Source: Cupriavidus metallidurans CH34
GTDB taxonomy: Bacteria > Pseudomonadota > Gammaproteobacteria > Burkholderiales > Burkholderiaceae
NCBI RefSeq assembly: GCF_000196015.1
Contig: NC_007973.1
Location: 992,001-1,056,000 of the forward strand
DNA: 64,000 nt
Direction: 5' to 3'
The notes below the pieces were generated by a model. That model worked only from the letters and a program-made list of their open reading frames with translations. It searched no databases and had not been told where the DNA came from. A program made the translations under genes and the position numbers. This document shows, one piece after another, positions 45,621 to 55,419 of the stretch (positions are counted from its first letter, which is position 1; every line of letters starts with the position of its first letter).

Positions 45621-46880
45621 ATGAAACGACGTGACATGCTGAAGCTGTCGGCGGTGGCCGCCGCGGCGATGATCGGTACCAGCCCGCTGATGGCGCAGAC
45701 CAAGGAGCCGATCAAGGTCGGCATCCTGCATTCGCTATCGGGCACGATGGCCATCTCCGAAACGTCGCTCAAGGACGTGGCGCTGATGACGATCGACGAG
45801 ATCAACAAGAGCGGCGGCGTGCTGGGCCGCAAGCTCGAGCCCGTGGTGGTGGACCCCGCTTCCAACTGGCCGCTCTTCGCGGAGAAGGCGCGTCAGCTCA
45901 TCACCAAGGACAAGGTGGCGGTCACGTTCGGATGCTGGACGTCGGTATCGCGCAAGTCGGTGCTCCCGGTCTATGAGGAAACCAACGCGCTGCTGTTCTA
46001 CCCGGTGCAGTACGAAGGTGAGGAGATGTCGAAGAACGTGTTTTACACGGGCGCGGCACCCAACCAGCAGGCGATCCCGGCGGTGGAATACCTGATGAGC
46101 AAGGAGGGCGGCGGTGCGAAGCGCTTCTTCCTGCTGGGTACCGACTACGTCTATCCGCGCACTACCAACAAGATCCTGCGTGCGTTCCTGAAGAGCAAGG
46201 GCGTGGAGGACAAGGACATCGAAGAGGTTTACACCCCGTTCGGTCATAGCGACTACCAGACCATCGTCGCCAACATCAAGAAGTTCTCGCAGGGTGGCAA
46301 GACCGCCGTGATCTCCACGATCAATGGCGACTCGAACGTGCCGTTCTACAAGGAACTCGGCAACGCCGGCCTGAAGGCCAAGGACGTGCCGGTGGTGGCC
46401 TTCTCGGTGGGCGAGGAAGAACTGCGCGGCATCGACACCAAGCCGCTGGTGGGCCATCTGGCTGCATGGAACTACTTCATGTCGGTCAAGAACCCCGAGA
46501 ACGAAGCGTTCAAAAAGCAGTGGGCCGCGTGGGTCAAGGCCAACAACCTGCCGGGCGGCGACAAGCGCGTGACCAACGACCCGATGGAAGCTACCTACGT
46601 GGGCATCCATATGTGGGCGCAGGCCGTGAAGAAGGCTGGCAGCACCGATCCGGACAAGGTGCGTGCCGCGATGTACGGCCAGACCTTCAAGGCGCCCGAT
46701 GGCTTCACGCTGACGATGGGTGACAACCACCATCTCTACAAGCCCGTGATGATTGGCGAGGTCAAGGGCGACGGCCAGTTCTCGGTGGTGTGGAAGACGC
46801 CGAAGCCGGTCCGCGCGCAACCGTGGAGCCCGTTCATCGCCGGCAATGAAGGCAAGGCGGACAAGGTGGCGGGGAACTGA
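45621..46880 (+). CDS. urtA: Urea ABC transporter, substrate-binding protein
   Basis: This 419-residue protein has a twin-arginine-like signal (MKRRDMLKLSAVAAAAMIGTS, cut near MAQTK) and a type I periplasmic-binding fold. IKVGILHSLSGTMAISETSLKDVALMTIDEINKSGGVLGRKLEPVVVDPASNWPLFAEKARQLI and SVLPVYEETNALLFYPVQYEGEE are UrtA signatures. It binds urea in the periplasm and delivers it to UrtBC. The next gene follows after a 100-bp spacer with a strong hairpin, a common arrangement that keeps binding protein levels high. Confidence 0.95.
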   Translation: MKRRDMLKLSAVAAAAMIGTSPLMAQTKEPIKVGILHSLSGTMAISETSLKDVALMTIDEINKSGGVLGRKLEPVVVDPASNWPLFAEKARQLITKDKVAVTFGCWTSVSRKSVLPVYEETNALLFYPVQYEGEEMSKNVFYTGAAPNQQAIPAVEYLMSKEGGGAKRFFLLGTDYVYPRTTNKILRAFLKSKGVEDKDIEEVYTPFGHSDYQTIVANIKKFSQGGKTAVISTINGDSNVPFYKELGNAGLKAKDVPVVAFSVGEEELRGIDTKPLVGHLAAWNYFMSVKNPENEAFKKQWAAWVKANNLPGGDKRVTNDPMEATYVGIHMWAQAVKKAGSTDPDKVRAAMYGQTFKAPDGFTLTMGDNHHLYKPVMIGEVKGDGQFSVVWKTPKPVRAQPWSPFIAGNEGKADKVAGN

Positions 46881-46890
46881 CGGTCTGTTG

Positions 46891-46918
46891 CTCCCACTCC
46901 CGTGCTCGGGAGTGGGAG
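46891..46918 (+). other. Strong hairpin between urtA and urtB
   Basis: CTCCCACTCCCG (46891-46902) and CGGGAGTGGGAG (46907-46918) form a perfect 12-bp stem with loop TGCT. There is no T-run, so it is more likely an mRNA stabiliser or processing site than a terminator. It may allow urtA mRNA to outlast the permease part. Confidence 0.6.
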
Positions 46919-46980
46919 CAAACCACAGGTGAATGCCAACAACCCCAAGATGCGATCCATCGCGCGAACCAGGCTCCTGA

Positions 46981-48618
46981 ATGCACCGACCCAATATCCG
47001 TACATGGCTGCGTGTCATGCTCGCCGCGCTGCTGCTGGCCGCGGCACCGTTGTGGGCCGCCACGCCGCTGACGCAGGCCGACCTCAAGCCATTGGCCGAG
47101 GATGACTACGATGCCAAGACCGCGGCGCTGAACAAGCTCACTCAGGCGCCGGCGGAGCAGGCCGGCCCGATCCTGAAGGCCTTGCAGGATGACGCGCTGC
47201 AGTACGCGCCCTCAGTCGGCATGGTGCGCCAGGATGGCGACAAGACCGTCGACGCGGTCACCGGCAAGCCGGTCATCGTGAAGGCGGACGAGCTCGAATC
47301 GCTGACGCTGAATAACAGCCTGCGCGCCATCGTCGATAGTGCCGCGAGCAGCCTGGAGCTGCAGTCACCGGACATCGCGGTGCGCACGCAGGCCATCAGT
47401 ACGCTGTTCGATCAACCAGAGAACGCTTCGCGTGCGGCGGTGGAGGCCGCGCGCAAGGCCGAGGCCGATGCCGGACTGCGGGCGAGGCTCGACGTGATCT
47501 GGGCCAACACGGTTCTCGCGCAAGGTGCCGAAGCGGGCCGGGACGCGCGTATCGAGGCGATTCGCATCCTCGGCCACGACAGCAATCCGCAATCGCGCCA
47601 GAAGCTGATGCCGCTGGTCGAGCGCGACGCGGCCGGCAAGTACAAAGAGGCCGACGAAGGCGTGCGCGTGGCCGCGCAAGTGGCCATTGACCAGTTGCGG
47701 ACCGAACAGCGCCGCGCCGAACTGCTCGGCAACCTGTTCGCGGGTCTGAGCCTTGGCAGCGTGCTGCTGCTGGCGGCGCTGGGTCTGGCGATCACGTATG
47801 GGCTGATCGGCGTCATCAACATGGCGCACGGCGAGTTTCTGATGATCGGCGCCTATGCCACCTACGTGGTGCAGACGCTGTTTCGTGCCTGCGCGCCCAA
47901 TGCGTTCGACTGGTACCTCGTGGCGGCCGTGCCTGCGTCCTTCCTGGCTGCCGGAGCCGTCGGTTTCGCGCTCGAGCGAATCGTGCTGCGCCATCTCTAT
48001 GGCCGCCCGCTGGAGACGCTGCTGGCCACGTTCGGTGTCAGCCTGCTGATGATGCAGGCCGTGCGTACGATCTTCGGCGCGCAGAACGTGGAAGTGGCCA
48101 ATCCCGCGTGGATGAGCGGCGGCATCGAGGCACTCGCCGGGCTCGTGATTCCGTACAACCGCATCATCATCATCCTGTTCGCGCTGGGCGTGGTGACGGT
48201 GGCATGGGCCGTACTGAATCGCACGCGCCTGGGTCTGTTCGTGCGCGCCACGACGCAGAACCGCACGATGGCGGCCTGCGTGGGCGTGCGGACGTGGAAG
48301 GTGGACAGCTACGCGTTCGCATTTGGCGCCGGCATCGCGGGGCTCGGCGGTTGCGCGCTCTCGCAGATCGGTAACGTGGGCCCGGACCTGGGGCAGGCCT
48401 ACATCATCGACTCGTTCATGGTGGTGGTGCTGGGTGGCGTCGGGCAGCTGGCGGGCACGATCGTGGGCGCGTTCGGCCTCGGCATCATCAACAAATTCAT
48501 CGAGCCGTTCTATGGCGCGGTGCTGGCCAAGATCTTCGTCCTCGTGCTGATCGTGCTGTTCATCCAGAAGCGGCCACAAGGACTTTTCGCGCTCAAGGGG
48601 CGCAGCGCGGAGGCCTGA
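46981..48618 (+). CDS. urtB: Urea ABC transporter, permease UrtB
   Basis: This 545-residue protein has a signal peptide (about residues 8-24), a helical periplasmic domain of about 215 residues, and a LivH-type permease domain from about residue 250, with about eight helices. GLSLGSVLLLAALGLAITYGLIGVINMAHGEFLMIGAYATYVV and FVRATTQNRTMAACVGVR are typical. The long N-terminal periplasmic part is usual for UrtB and absent from LivH. urtC begins 1 bp after the stop. Confidence 0.95.
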   Translation: MHRPNIRTWLRVMLAALLLAAAPLWAATPLTQADLKPLAEDDYDAKTAALNKLTQAPAEQAGPILKALQDDALQYAPSVGMVRQDGDKTVDAVTGKPVIVKADELESLTLNNSLRAIVDSAASSLELQSPDIAVRTQAISTLFDQPENASRAAVEAARKAEADAGLRARLDVIWANTVLAQGAEAGRDARIEAIRILGHDSNPQSRQKLMPLVERDAAGKYKEADEGVRVAAQVAIDQLRTEQRRAELLGNLFAGLSLGSVLLLAALGLAITYGLIGVINMAHGEFLMIGAYATYVVQTLFRACAPNAFDWYLVAAVPASFLAAGAVGFALERIVLRHLYGRPLETLLATFGVSLLMMQAVRTIFGAQNVEVANPAWMSGGIEALAGLVIPYNRIIIILFALGVVTVAWAVLNRTRLGLFVRATTQNRTMAACVGVRTWKVDSYAFAFGAGIAGLGGCALSQIGNVGPDLGQAYIIDSFMVVVLGGVGQLAGTIVGAFGLGIINKFIEPFYGAVLAKIFVLVLIVLFIQKRPQGLFALKGRSAEA

Positions 48619-48619
48619 C

Positions 48620-49822
48620 ATGAGCAGCTTTTCCTCGAAATCCGGCAAGTCATTCACGCTATCCGTGCCGGAACGCCAGCCGCTGTTCTCCACGCGCATG
48701 TGGATGGCGATGGCGGTACTGACCGTGGTCGTGGCGATCGGCGTGCCAGTCTGCGCGCTGGTCGTGCCGGAAGGCCACGCGCTGCATCTGTCGGCCTATG
48801 CCTTGACGTTGATCGGCAAGATCATGTGCTTCGCGCTGGCGGCCATTGCGCTCGATCTGGTGTGGGGCTATTGCGGCATCCTGAGCCTCGGCCATGGTCT
48901 GTTCTTCGCGCTGGGCGGGTATGCGATGGGCATGTACCTGATGCGGTCGATCGGTCGCGATGGTGTCTACAAGAGCGATCTGCCCGACTTCATGGTGTTC
49001 CTGGACTGGAAGGAGCTGCCGTGGTTCTGGCATGGCACCGAGCACTTTCCCTACGCATTGCTGCTGGTGGTACTGGTGCCGGGCGTGCTGGCGTGGCTGT
49101 TTGGCTTCTTCGCGTTCCGGTCCCGCATCAAGGGTGTGTACCTGTCGATCATCACGCAGGCTATGACGTACGCCGCGATGCTGCTGTTCTTCCGCAATGA
49201 AACGGGCTTCGGCGGCAATAACGGCTTTACCGACTTCAAGCGCATCGCCGGTTTTGCCGTGGCTGCGCCGCAGACGCGTGCCGCGCTGTTCGTGCTGACG
49301 TTCCTTGCACTGCTGGCCGGATTCGTGGCCTGCCGCTACATCGTCACGTCCAAGCTCGGCCGGGTGGTGACCGCCGTGCGCGACGCGGAGATGCGCGTGA
49401 TGTTTTCGGGCTACAACCCGCTCGGGTACAAGCTGTTCGTGTGGACGTTCTCGGCTGTGCTTTGCGGCATTGCCGGAGCGCTGTACGTGCCGCAGGTCGG
49501 CATCATCAACCCGAGCGAGATGTCGCCCGCGAACTCGATCGAAATGGCGGTGTGGGTCGCCGTCGGCGGGCGCGGCACGCTGATCGGGCCGGTAGTGGGG
49601 GCATTCCTGGTCAACGGCGCGAAGACGATGTTCACGGCCTACTTCGCGGAGTACTGGCTATTCCTGCTCGGCGCGATGTTCGTGCTGGTGACGCTGTACC
49701 TGCCAGATGGCGTGGTGGGCCTCTGGCGACGCCTGCGTGATCGGCGCACTTCGAAGGTAGAAACCGGAGCCGCCGATGAAGCGGAAGCCGTGGTGGCGTC
49801 GCAGCAAGGGAGCAAGGCATGA
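48620..49822 (+). CDS. urtC: Urea ABC transporter, permease UrtC
   Basis: This 400-residue LivM-type permease has about ten membrane helices. LIGKIMCFALAAIALDLVWGYCGILSLGHGLFFALGGYAMGMYLMRSIG and NETGFGGNNGFTDFKRI are UrtC signatures. It forms the channel with UrtB. The stop overlaps the urtD start by 4 bp, giving translational coupling. Confidence 0.95.
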   Translation: MSSFSSKSGKSFTLSVPERQPLFSTRMWMAMAVLTVVVAIGVPVCALVVPEGHALHLSAYALTLIGKIMCFALAAIALDLVWGYCGILSLGHGLFFALGGYAMGMYLMRSIGRDGVYKSDLPDFMVFLDWKELPWFWHGTEHFPYALLLVVLVPGVLAWLFGFFAFRSRIKGVYLSIITQAMTYAAMLLFFRNETGFGGNNGFTDFKRIAGFAVAAPQTRAALFVLTFLALLAGFVACRYIVTSKLGRVVTAVRDAEMRVMFSGYNPLGYKLFVWTFSAVLCGIAGALYVPQVGIINPSEMSPANSIEMAVWVAVGGRGTLIGPVVGAFLVNGAKTMFTAYFAEYWLFLLGAMFVLVTLYLPDGVVGLWRRLRDRRTSKVETGAADEAEAVVASQQGSKA

Positions 49823-50667
49823 ATTCGGTACTGGGTGAAGGCAAGGCGGAAAGCGGGGATGCCACCGGGCTGGGCCGGATCGTCGAACCCGGCGTCATCG
49901 ACACCACGCACGGTCCGATCCTCTACATCGAGGACCTGACCGTTCAGTTCGACGGCTTTCGCGCGCTGAACAAGCTGTCGTTGTCGATCGATCACGGTGA
50001 ACTGCGCTGCGTGATCGGCCCGAATGGCGCCGGCAAGACCACGATGATGGATGTCATCACCGGCAAGACCGGGCCGCGCAACGCCAACGTGACCGGGCGT
50101 GTGTTTCTGGGGCAGACCATCGACCTGATGCGGCTGACCGAACCGCGCATCGCGCAGACCGGCATTGGCCGCAAATTCCAGAAGCCGACCGTGTTCGAGC
50201 AGCACGCGGTCTGGGAGAACCTGGAACTGGCGATGAAGGCCGACAAGCGCTGGTGGGCGTCGCTGCGTGCCCGGCTGACGCTGGAGGGGCATCGTCGCAT
50301 CGAGGAAACGCTGGCGCTGACCGGGCTCGAGGACGAAGCCTATCGCCCTGCGGGCTTGCTGTCACATGGCCAGAAGCAGCGGCTCGAGATCGGCATGTTG
50401 CTGACGCAGCAGCCTCAGCTCCTGCTGCTCGACGAACCGGTGGCCGGCATGACCGACGAGGAAACCATGCAACTGGCCGCGCTGCTCAACAGTCTGCGCG
50501 GTAGCTGCTCGATGATGGTGGTCGAGCACGACATGGAATTCGTCGCCGCGCTGGCCGGTGACGCTGGCACGGTGACCGTGCTGGCGGAAGGCAGCCTGCT
50601 GGCCGAAGGCACGCTCGACGCCGTGAAGCGCGACGAACGCGTGATCGAATCCTACCTGGGAAGATAA
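49819..50667 (+). CDS. urtD: Urea ABC transporter, ATPase UrtD
   Basis: This 282-residue LivG-type ATPase has Walker A GPNGAGKTTMMDVITG, Q-loop RKFQKPTVFEQHAVWENLEL, signature LSHGQKQRLEIGML and Walker B LLLLDEPVAGMTDEE. It drives urea import with UrtE. The start overlaps urtC. The N-terminal 30 residues are a linker before the ATPase core. Confidence 0.95.
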   Translation: MNSVLGEGKAESGDATGLGRIVEPGVIDTTHGPILYIEDLTVQFDGFRALNKLSLSIDHGELRCVIGPNGAGKTTMMDVITGKTGPRNANVTGRVFLGQTIDLMRLTEPRIAQTGIGRKFQKPTVFEQHAVWENLELAMKADKRWWASLRARLTLEGHRRIEETLALTGLEDEAYRPAGLLSHGQKQRLEIGMLLTQQPQLLLLDEPVAGMTDEETMQLAALLNSLRGSCSMMVVEHDMEFVAALAGDAGTVTVLAEGSLLAEGTLDAVKRDERVIESYLGR

Positions 50668-50669
50668 CG

Positions 50670-51362
50670 ATGCTGCAGGTCAACGCAATCAATCAGTTCT
50701 ACGGCGGCAGCCATATCCTGCGCGACGTATCGTTCGAGGTGCCACATGGCAAGCTGACGACGCTGCTGGGCCGCAATGGGGTGGGCAAGAGCACGCTGCT
50801 CAAGTGCCTGATGGGCGTGGTGCCCACGCGCAGTGGCAGCATCAGCTGGGACGGCAAGGCGCTGGAAAAGAAGGCGCCTTACGAACGTGTCTCGGCGGGG
50901 CTGGCCTACGTGCCGCAGGGCCGCGAGATCTTTCCCCGGCTGACCGTCGAGGAGAACCTGCTGATTGGCGCCGCCAGCCGGGCGAGGCCATCGGGCGTGC
51001 CCGACCGCATCTATCAGCTGTTTCCTGTGCTGCGCACGATGCGCCAGCGCCGTGGCGGCGATCTGTCGGGTGGTCAGCAGCAGCAACTGGCCATCGGCCG
51101 GGCGCTGATGAGCGAGCCGCAGTTGCTGATTCTCGACGAGCCGACCGAGGGCATCCAGCCGTCGATCATCCAGGATATTGGCCGTGCCTTGCGGCTGCTG
51201 GTGGACGAGTTCGGCATGACCGTGCTGCTGGTGGAGCAGTACTACGAGTTCGCGCGGCACCTGGCCGACCACTACGTGGTGATGAGTCGTGGAGAGGTCG
51301 TGGCCAAGGGCGATGGGGCAACGATGGAGCAGGACGGCGTGCGCGCGCTGATCGCGGTTTGA
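50670..51362 (+). CDS. urtE: Urea ABC transporter, ATPase UrtE
   Basis: This 230-residue LivF-type ATPase has Walker A GRNGVGKSTLLKCLMG, signature LSGGQQQQLAIGRALM and Walker B LLILDEPTEGIQPSIIQDIG. It pairs with UrtD. It starts 2 bp after urtD and is followed by ureD about 110 bp later, so transport and hydrolysis genes are probably expressed together. Confidence 0.95.
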   Translation: MLQVNAINQFYGGSHILRDVSFEVPHGKLTTLLGRNGVGKSTLLKCLMGVVPTRSGSISWDGKALEKKAPYERVSAGLAYVPQGREIFPRLTVEENLLIGAASRARPSGVPDRIYQLFPVLRTMRQRRGGDLSGGQQQQLAIGRALMSEPQLLILDEPTEGIQPSIIQDIGRALRLLVDEFGMTVLLVEQYYEFARHLADHYVVMSRGEVVAKGDGATMEQDGVRALIAV

Positions 51363-51470
51363 GCGTGCATTCAAACGACCCTGATGGCTCTCCGGGCACC
51401 TTTCTGTGACGGCTGCCACGCGCTATGATCTGGCGCACCGGCCCCCGCCTGAACCGTCTTGCCATCTTCG

Positions 51471-52352
51471 ATGCGCCATCCGGATTTTCCATCGCAACTC
51501 GCCATGACATCAGCCTGGCATGCCAGCCTGCGCCTGCGCTTTGCCGCACGCGCCGGCCGGACCGCCATGGTCGAGCGGCGCCACGAGGGGCCGCTGCGGG
51601 TGCAGAAGCCGCTCTATCCCGAAGGGGAAATTTGCCACGGGGTGGTGCTGCATCCGCCCGCCGGCGTGGCGGGCGGCGATCGTCTCGACATCGACATTGC
51701 CGTGGCATCGGGCGCCCATGCCGTGCTGGCCACACCGGGTGCTACCAAATGGTACAAGTCGCTCGGCCGCGATGCAGCGCAGCATGTGCGGATCGAGGTG
51801 GCGGCCGGCGGGAAGCTCGACTGGCTGCCGCAGGAGAACATCGTGTTCGACGATGCCCGTGCCCGGATCACGACGGACGTGGTGGTGGCACCCGGAGGCA
51901 GCGCGATCGGCTGGGACGCCGTGGTGCTGGGCCGCCAGGCGTCGGGCGAGCGATGGGCCAGCGGCGCGTTATGGCTCGACACTCGCGTGGGTGACCCGGA
52001 CCGCGCGCTGTGGATCGAACAATCGCATTTCGATGGCGCGTCACCGTTGCGTGGTGCCGTGGCCGGCATGGATGGACTGCATATCCTCGGCACACTCTGG
52101 GCGATCGGGCCGGGCGCCACGCAGGAGCTGGCAGAAGCGCTGGCCGAACATCTGCCATATCGTGCCGATCTACGCGCCGGCGTGACCTGCCTGGCCGGAT
52201 ATGGCACGGCCACGGCGCAGTCGATGCTGCTGCTGCGCGTGCTTGGCAGCGATATGGAAGCGGTGCGCCACCTGATGATCGATGCGTGGACCGTGCTGCG
52301 CCAGCCGATGCATGGCGTGCCGGCCAGGCCGCTGCGCCTGTGGTCGACCTGA
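51471..52352 (+). CDS. ureD: Urease accessory protein UreD
   Basis: UreD (UreH) binds apo-urease and, with UreF and UreG, builds the nickel site. The 293-residue product has [55 protein letters not shown], a clear UreD signature. The start is uncertain: ATG at 51471 ([10 protein letters not shown]) and ATG at 51504 (MTSAWHASL) are both possible, and neither has a good ribosome binding site. It leads the ure gene set directly after urtE. Confidence 0.93.
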   Translation: MRHPDFPSQLAMTSAWHASLRLRFAARAGRTAMVERRHEGPLRVQKPLYPEGEICHGVVLHPPAGVAGGDRLDIDIAVASGAHAVLATPGATKWYKSLGRDAAQHVRIEVAAGGKLDWLPQENIVFDDARARITTDVVVAPGGSAIGWDAVVLGRQASGERWASGALWLDTRVGDPDRALWIEQSHFDGASPLRGAVAGMDGLHILGTLWAIGPGATQELAEALAEHLPYRADLRAGVTCLAGYGTATAQSMLLLRVLGSDMEAVRHLMIDAWTVLRQPMHGVPARPLRLWST

Positions 52353-52386
52353 GAACCCAATACCTCGAACAACAAGGAATCCGATC

Positions 52387-52689
52387 ATGGAACTGACGCC
52401 GCGCGAGAAAGACAAGCTGCTGATCTTCACCGCCGCGCTACTGGCCGAACGCCGTCGCGCGCGCGGTCTCAAGTTGAACTACCCGGAAGCGGTGGCGCTG
52501 ATCACCGCCGCCATCATGGAAGGCGCGCGCGATGGCCGCACCGTGGCGGAACTGATGCACGAAGGAACCACCGTGCTCGCACGCGAGGACGTGATGGATG
52601 GCGTGGCCGAAATGATCCCCGAGATTCAGGTGGAAGCCACGTTCCCGGACGGCACCAAACTGGTCACCGTGCACCACCCGATCGTCTGA
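52387..52689 (+). CDS. ureA: Urease subunit gamma
   Basis: This 100-residue protein starts [39 protein letters not shown] and ends [17 protein letters not shown], matching UreA in full length. It is the small structural subunit of the three-subunit bacterial urease. The ATG follows AAGGAATCCGATC. It is separated from ureB by a hupE-type gene. Confidence 0.97.
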   Translation: MELTPREKDKLLIFTAALLAERRRARGLKLNYPEAVALITAAIMEGARDGRTVAELMHEGTTVLAREDVMDGVAEMIPEIQVEATFPDGTKLVTVHHPIV

Positions 52690-52733
52690 ATCCGCGTCAC
52701 CGTCGCAGCCATTCACAAGAAGAGGAAAACCCT

Positions 52734-53369
52734 ATGCACCGCATGCTCCGTTCCCGCCTGACTGCAGGCGTAGCGATGTCGCTGGCCTCCGTCTCTGCCT
52801 TCGCGCATCCCGGCCACGACGCCGCCACCGTTGGTGCCAGCCTCTGGGCCGGCCTGGCCCACCCGTTCACGGGCGCCGACCACCTGCTGGCGATGGCCGC
52901 CGTGGGCGTGTGGAGCGCGCTGGCAAGTTCGCCGCGCAGCGCCTTCGGTCAGACATCGAAGATGGATCTGATGCGCTTGCCGCTCGCGTTCGTGGCAATG
53001 ATGCTGGTGGGTGCCGCGCTCGGTCTGGCTGGCGTGACGCTGCCGGCCGTCGAGCCGATGATCGCCGTCTCGCTGCTCGTGATCGGACTGCTGGTAGCCG
53101 CACGCGCGCGTCTGTCGGCATGGGCAGGCATGGCGATTGTCGGCGGCTTCGCGCTGTTTCACGGCTATGCGCACGGTGCTGAGTTGCCGGCCACTGCTGC
53201 GGCACTGCCCTCGGTGCTGGCGTATGTGGGCGGTTTTGCCGTGGCCACGATGACACTGCACGTGCTCGGCATCGGCGCGGGGGCGTTCCTTCGTCGTCAC
53301 GCCGGCTGGCTGGCGCGCGTGGCTGGCGCTGGGGTGGCGCTGTACGGCGTCGGCCTGCTGGTCGCCTGA
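52734..53369 (+). CDS. ureJ: HupE/UreJ family nickel transporter-like membrane protein
   Basis: This 211-residue protein has a signal sequence (residues 1-24), the metal motif AHPGHD just after it, and [21 protein letters not shown], which carries the His and Asp residues conserved in HupE/UreJ permeases. About six membrane helices follow. It probably supplies Ni2+ for urease. It sits between ureA and ureB, which are usually adjacent. No experimental data are implied. Confidence 0.9.
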   Translation: MHRMLRSRLTAGVAMSLASVSAFAHPGHDAATVGASLWAGLAHPFTGADHLLAMAAVGVWSALASSPRSAFGQTSKMDLMRLPLAFVAMMLVGAALGLAGVTLPAVEPMIAVSLLVIGLLVAARARLSAWAGMAIVGGFALFHGYAHGAELPATAAALPSVLAYVGGFAVATMTLHVLGIGAGAFLRRHAGWLARVAGAGVALYGVGLLVA

Positions 53370-53392
53370 TCTTCCCCCCAGGAGCTTTCGCG

Positions 53393-53698
53393 ATGATTCC
53401 CGGTGAACTGATGCCGCTCGACGGCGAGATCGAACTGAATGCGGGGCGTCCCACGGTCACCGTGACCGTGGCCAACACTGGCGACCGGCCGGTGCAGGTC
53501 GGCTCGCACTTCCATTTCTACGAAACCAACGCCGCGTTGTCGTTCGACCGCGAGGCCGCGCGCGGCTATCGCCTCGACATCGCCGCCGGCACGGCAGTGC
53601 GCTTCGAGCCGGGGCAGTCGCGCACGGTACAACTCGTGGCGCTGGACGGTGACCGCATCGTCTATGGTTTCAACGGCAGAATCATGGGAGCACTCTGA
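53393..53698 (+). CDS. ureB: Urease subunit beta
   Basis: This 101-residue protein starts [44 protein letters not shown] and contains [21 protein letters not shown], the full UreB pattern. It forms part of the (UreABC)3 urease. Its TGA overlaps the ATG of ureC by one base. Confidence 0.97.
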   Translation: MIPGELMPLDGEIELNAGRPTVTVTVANTGDRPVQVGSHFHFYETNAALSFDREAARGYRLDIAAGTAVRFEPGQSRTVQLVALDGDRIVYGFNGRIMGAL

Positions 53699-55416
53699 TG
53701 AGCGTGAAGATCTCCAGGCAGGCCTATGCCGAGATGTTCGGCCCGACCACGGGCGACAGGTTGCGTCTTGCCGACACGGACCTTGTGATCGAAGTCGAGC
53801 GCGATTTCACGATCTACGGCGAGGAAGTGAAGTTCGGCGGCGGCAAGGTGATTCGCGATGGCATGGGCCAGAGCCAGCGCATGTCGAAGGACTGCGTCGA
53901 CACGGTGGTCACCAACGCACTGATCATCGACCACTGGGGCATCGTGAAGGCCGATATCGGGCTGAAGCACGGGCGCATCGCGGCAATCGGCAAGGCGGGT
54001 AATCCGGATATCCAGCCGGGGGTGACGATCATCGTCGGGCCGGGTACCGAGGTCATCGCGGGCGAGGGGATGATTGTCACCGCTGGCGGCATCGACACGC
54101 ACATCCACTTCATCTGCCCGCAGCAGATCGAAGAAGCGCTGATGAGCGGCGTGACGACGATGATCGGCGGCGGCACCGGGCCGGCGACGGGCACCTATGC
54201 GACGACCGTGACGCCGGGCCCGTGGTACATGGAGCGGATGCTGCAGGCGGCCGATGCGTATCCGATGAACATCGGCTTTCTCGGCAAGGGCAACGCCAGC
54301 CTGGCGGCGCCGCTGACCGAGCAGGTGGAGGCGGGCGCCATCGGCTTGAAGCTGCACGAGGACTGGGGCACCACGCCGCAGGCGATCGACACCTGCCTGT
54401 CCGTGGCCGATGCCACCGATACCCAAGTGGCGATCCACACCGATACGCTCAACGAAGGCGGTTTTGTCGAGGCGACGATTGCCGCGTTCAAGGGCCGCAC
54501 GATCCATACGTATCACACCGAGGGCGCGGGTGGCGGCCACGCGCCGGACATCATCAAGGTTTGCGGCGAGGCTAATGTGCTGCCGTCGTCGACCAATCCG
54601 ACGCGCCCGTACACCGTGAACACGCTGGACGAGCACCTGGACATGTTGATGGTCTGCCATCACCTGGATCCGGCCATTGCGGAGGACATTGCGTTCGCCG
54701 AGTCGCGCATCCGTCGCGAGACCATCGCGGCCGAGGACATCCTGCATGACCTGGGCGCGTTCTCGATGATCTCGAGCGATTCGCAGGCCATGGGCCGCGT
54801 GGGCGAGGTGATCATTCGCACGTGGCAGACCGCGCACAAGATGGCCGCGCAGCGCGGCAAGTTGCCCGGCGATCCACACGATGCGCGTGGCGGGCACGAC
54901 AACTTCCGCGTCAAGCGCTATATCGCCAAGTACACGATCAATCCAGCGCTCACGCACGGTATCGCGCACGAGGTGGGGTCGATCGAAGTCGGCAAGTGGG
55001 CGGATCTGGTGTTCTGGAAGCCGGCCTTCTTCGGCGTGAAGCCGAGCCTGATTCTCAAGGGCGGCATGATCGCGGCGGCGGCGATGGGCGATCCGAATGC
55101 CTCGATCCCGACACCGCAGCCGGTGCACTATCGTCCGATGTTCGCTTCGGCCGGCGGGGCGCTGCCGAGATCGTCGCTCACCTTCGTCTCGCAGGCGGCG
55201 CTGGCGGCGAATGTCGGCGAGCGCTATGGCCTGGCCAAGACGCTCACCGCAGTGCGCGGCACGCGTACCGTCAGCAAACGCGACATGGTGCACAATGACT
55301 GGCAGCCGCACGTCACCGTGGATCCGGAGACTTACCAGGTGGTAGCCGATGGTCAGCTGCTGACGTGCGAACCTGCCACTGTGCTGCCGATGGCGCAGCG
55401 CTATTTCCTGTTCTGA
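53698..55416 (+). CDS. ureC: Urease subunit alpha (catalytic)
   Basis: It hydrolyses urea to ammonia and carbamate. The 572-residue amidohydrolase has nickel ligands His135 and His137 in [10 protein letters not shown], the carbamylated Lys218 in [11 protein letters not shown], and His247 and His273. The flap Cys320-His321 is in MVCHHL. All residues fall one position from the K. aerogenes numbering, so the active site looks intact. The stop of ureB overlaps its start. Confidence 0.98.
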   Translation: MSVKISRQAYAEMFGPTTGDRLRLADTDLVIEVERDFTIYGEEVKFGGGKVIRDGMGQSQRMSKDCVDTVVTNALIIDHWGIVKADIGLKHGRIAAIGKAGNPDIQPGVTIIVGPGTEVIAGEGMIVTAGGIDTHIHFICPQQIEEALMSGVTTMIGGGTGPATGTYATTVTPGPWYMERMLQAADAYPMNIGFLGKGNASLAAPLTEQVEAGAIGLKLHEDWGTTPQAIDTCLSVADATDTQVAIHTDTLNEGGFVEATIAAFKGRTIHTYHTEGAGGGHAPDIIKVCGEANVLPSSTNPTRPYTVNTLDEHLDMLMVCHHLDPAIAEDIAFAESRIRRETIAAEDILHDLGAFSMISSDSQAMGRVGEVIIRTWQTAHKMAAQRGKLPGDPHDARGGHDNFRVKRYIAKYTINPALTHGIAHEVGSIEVGKWADLVFWKPAFFGVKPSLILKGGMIAAAAMGDPNASIPTPQPVHYRPMFASAGGALPRSSLTFVSQAALAANVGERYGLAKTLTAVRGTRTVSKRDMVHNDWQPHVTVDPETYQVVADGQLLTCEPATVLPMAQRYFLF

Positions 55417-55419
55417 CCC

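Noticed and set aside
46891..46918. The urtA-urtB hairpin as a terminator.
   Set aside because: No T-run follows and urtB-E are clearly part of the same transporter. Treated as a stabilising or processing hairpin.
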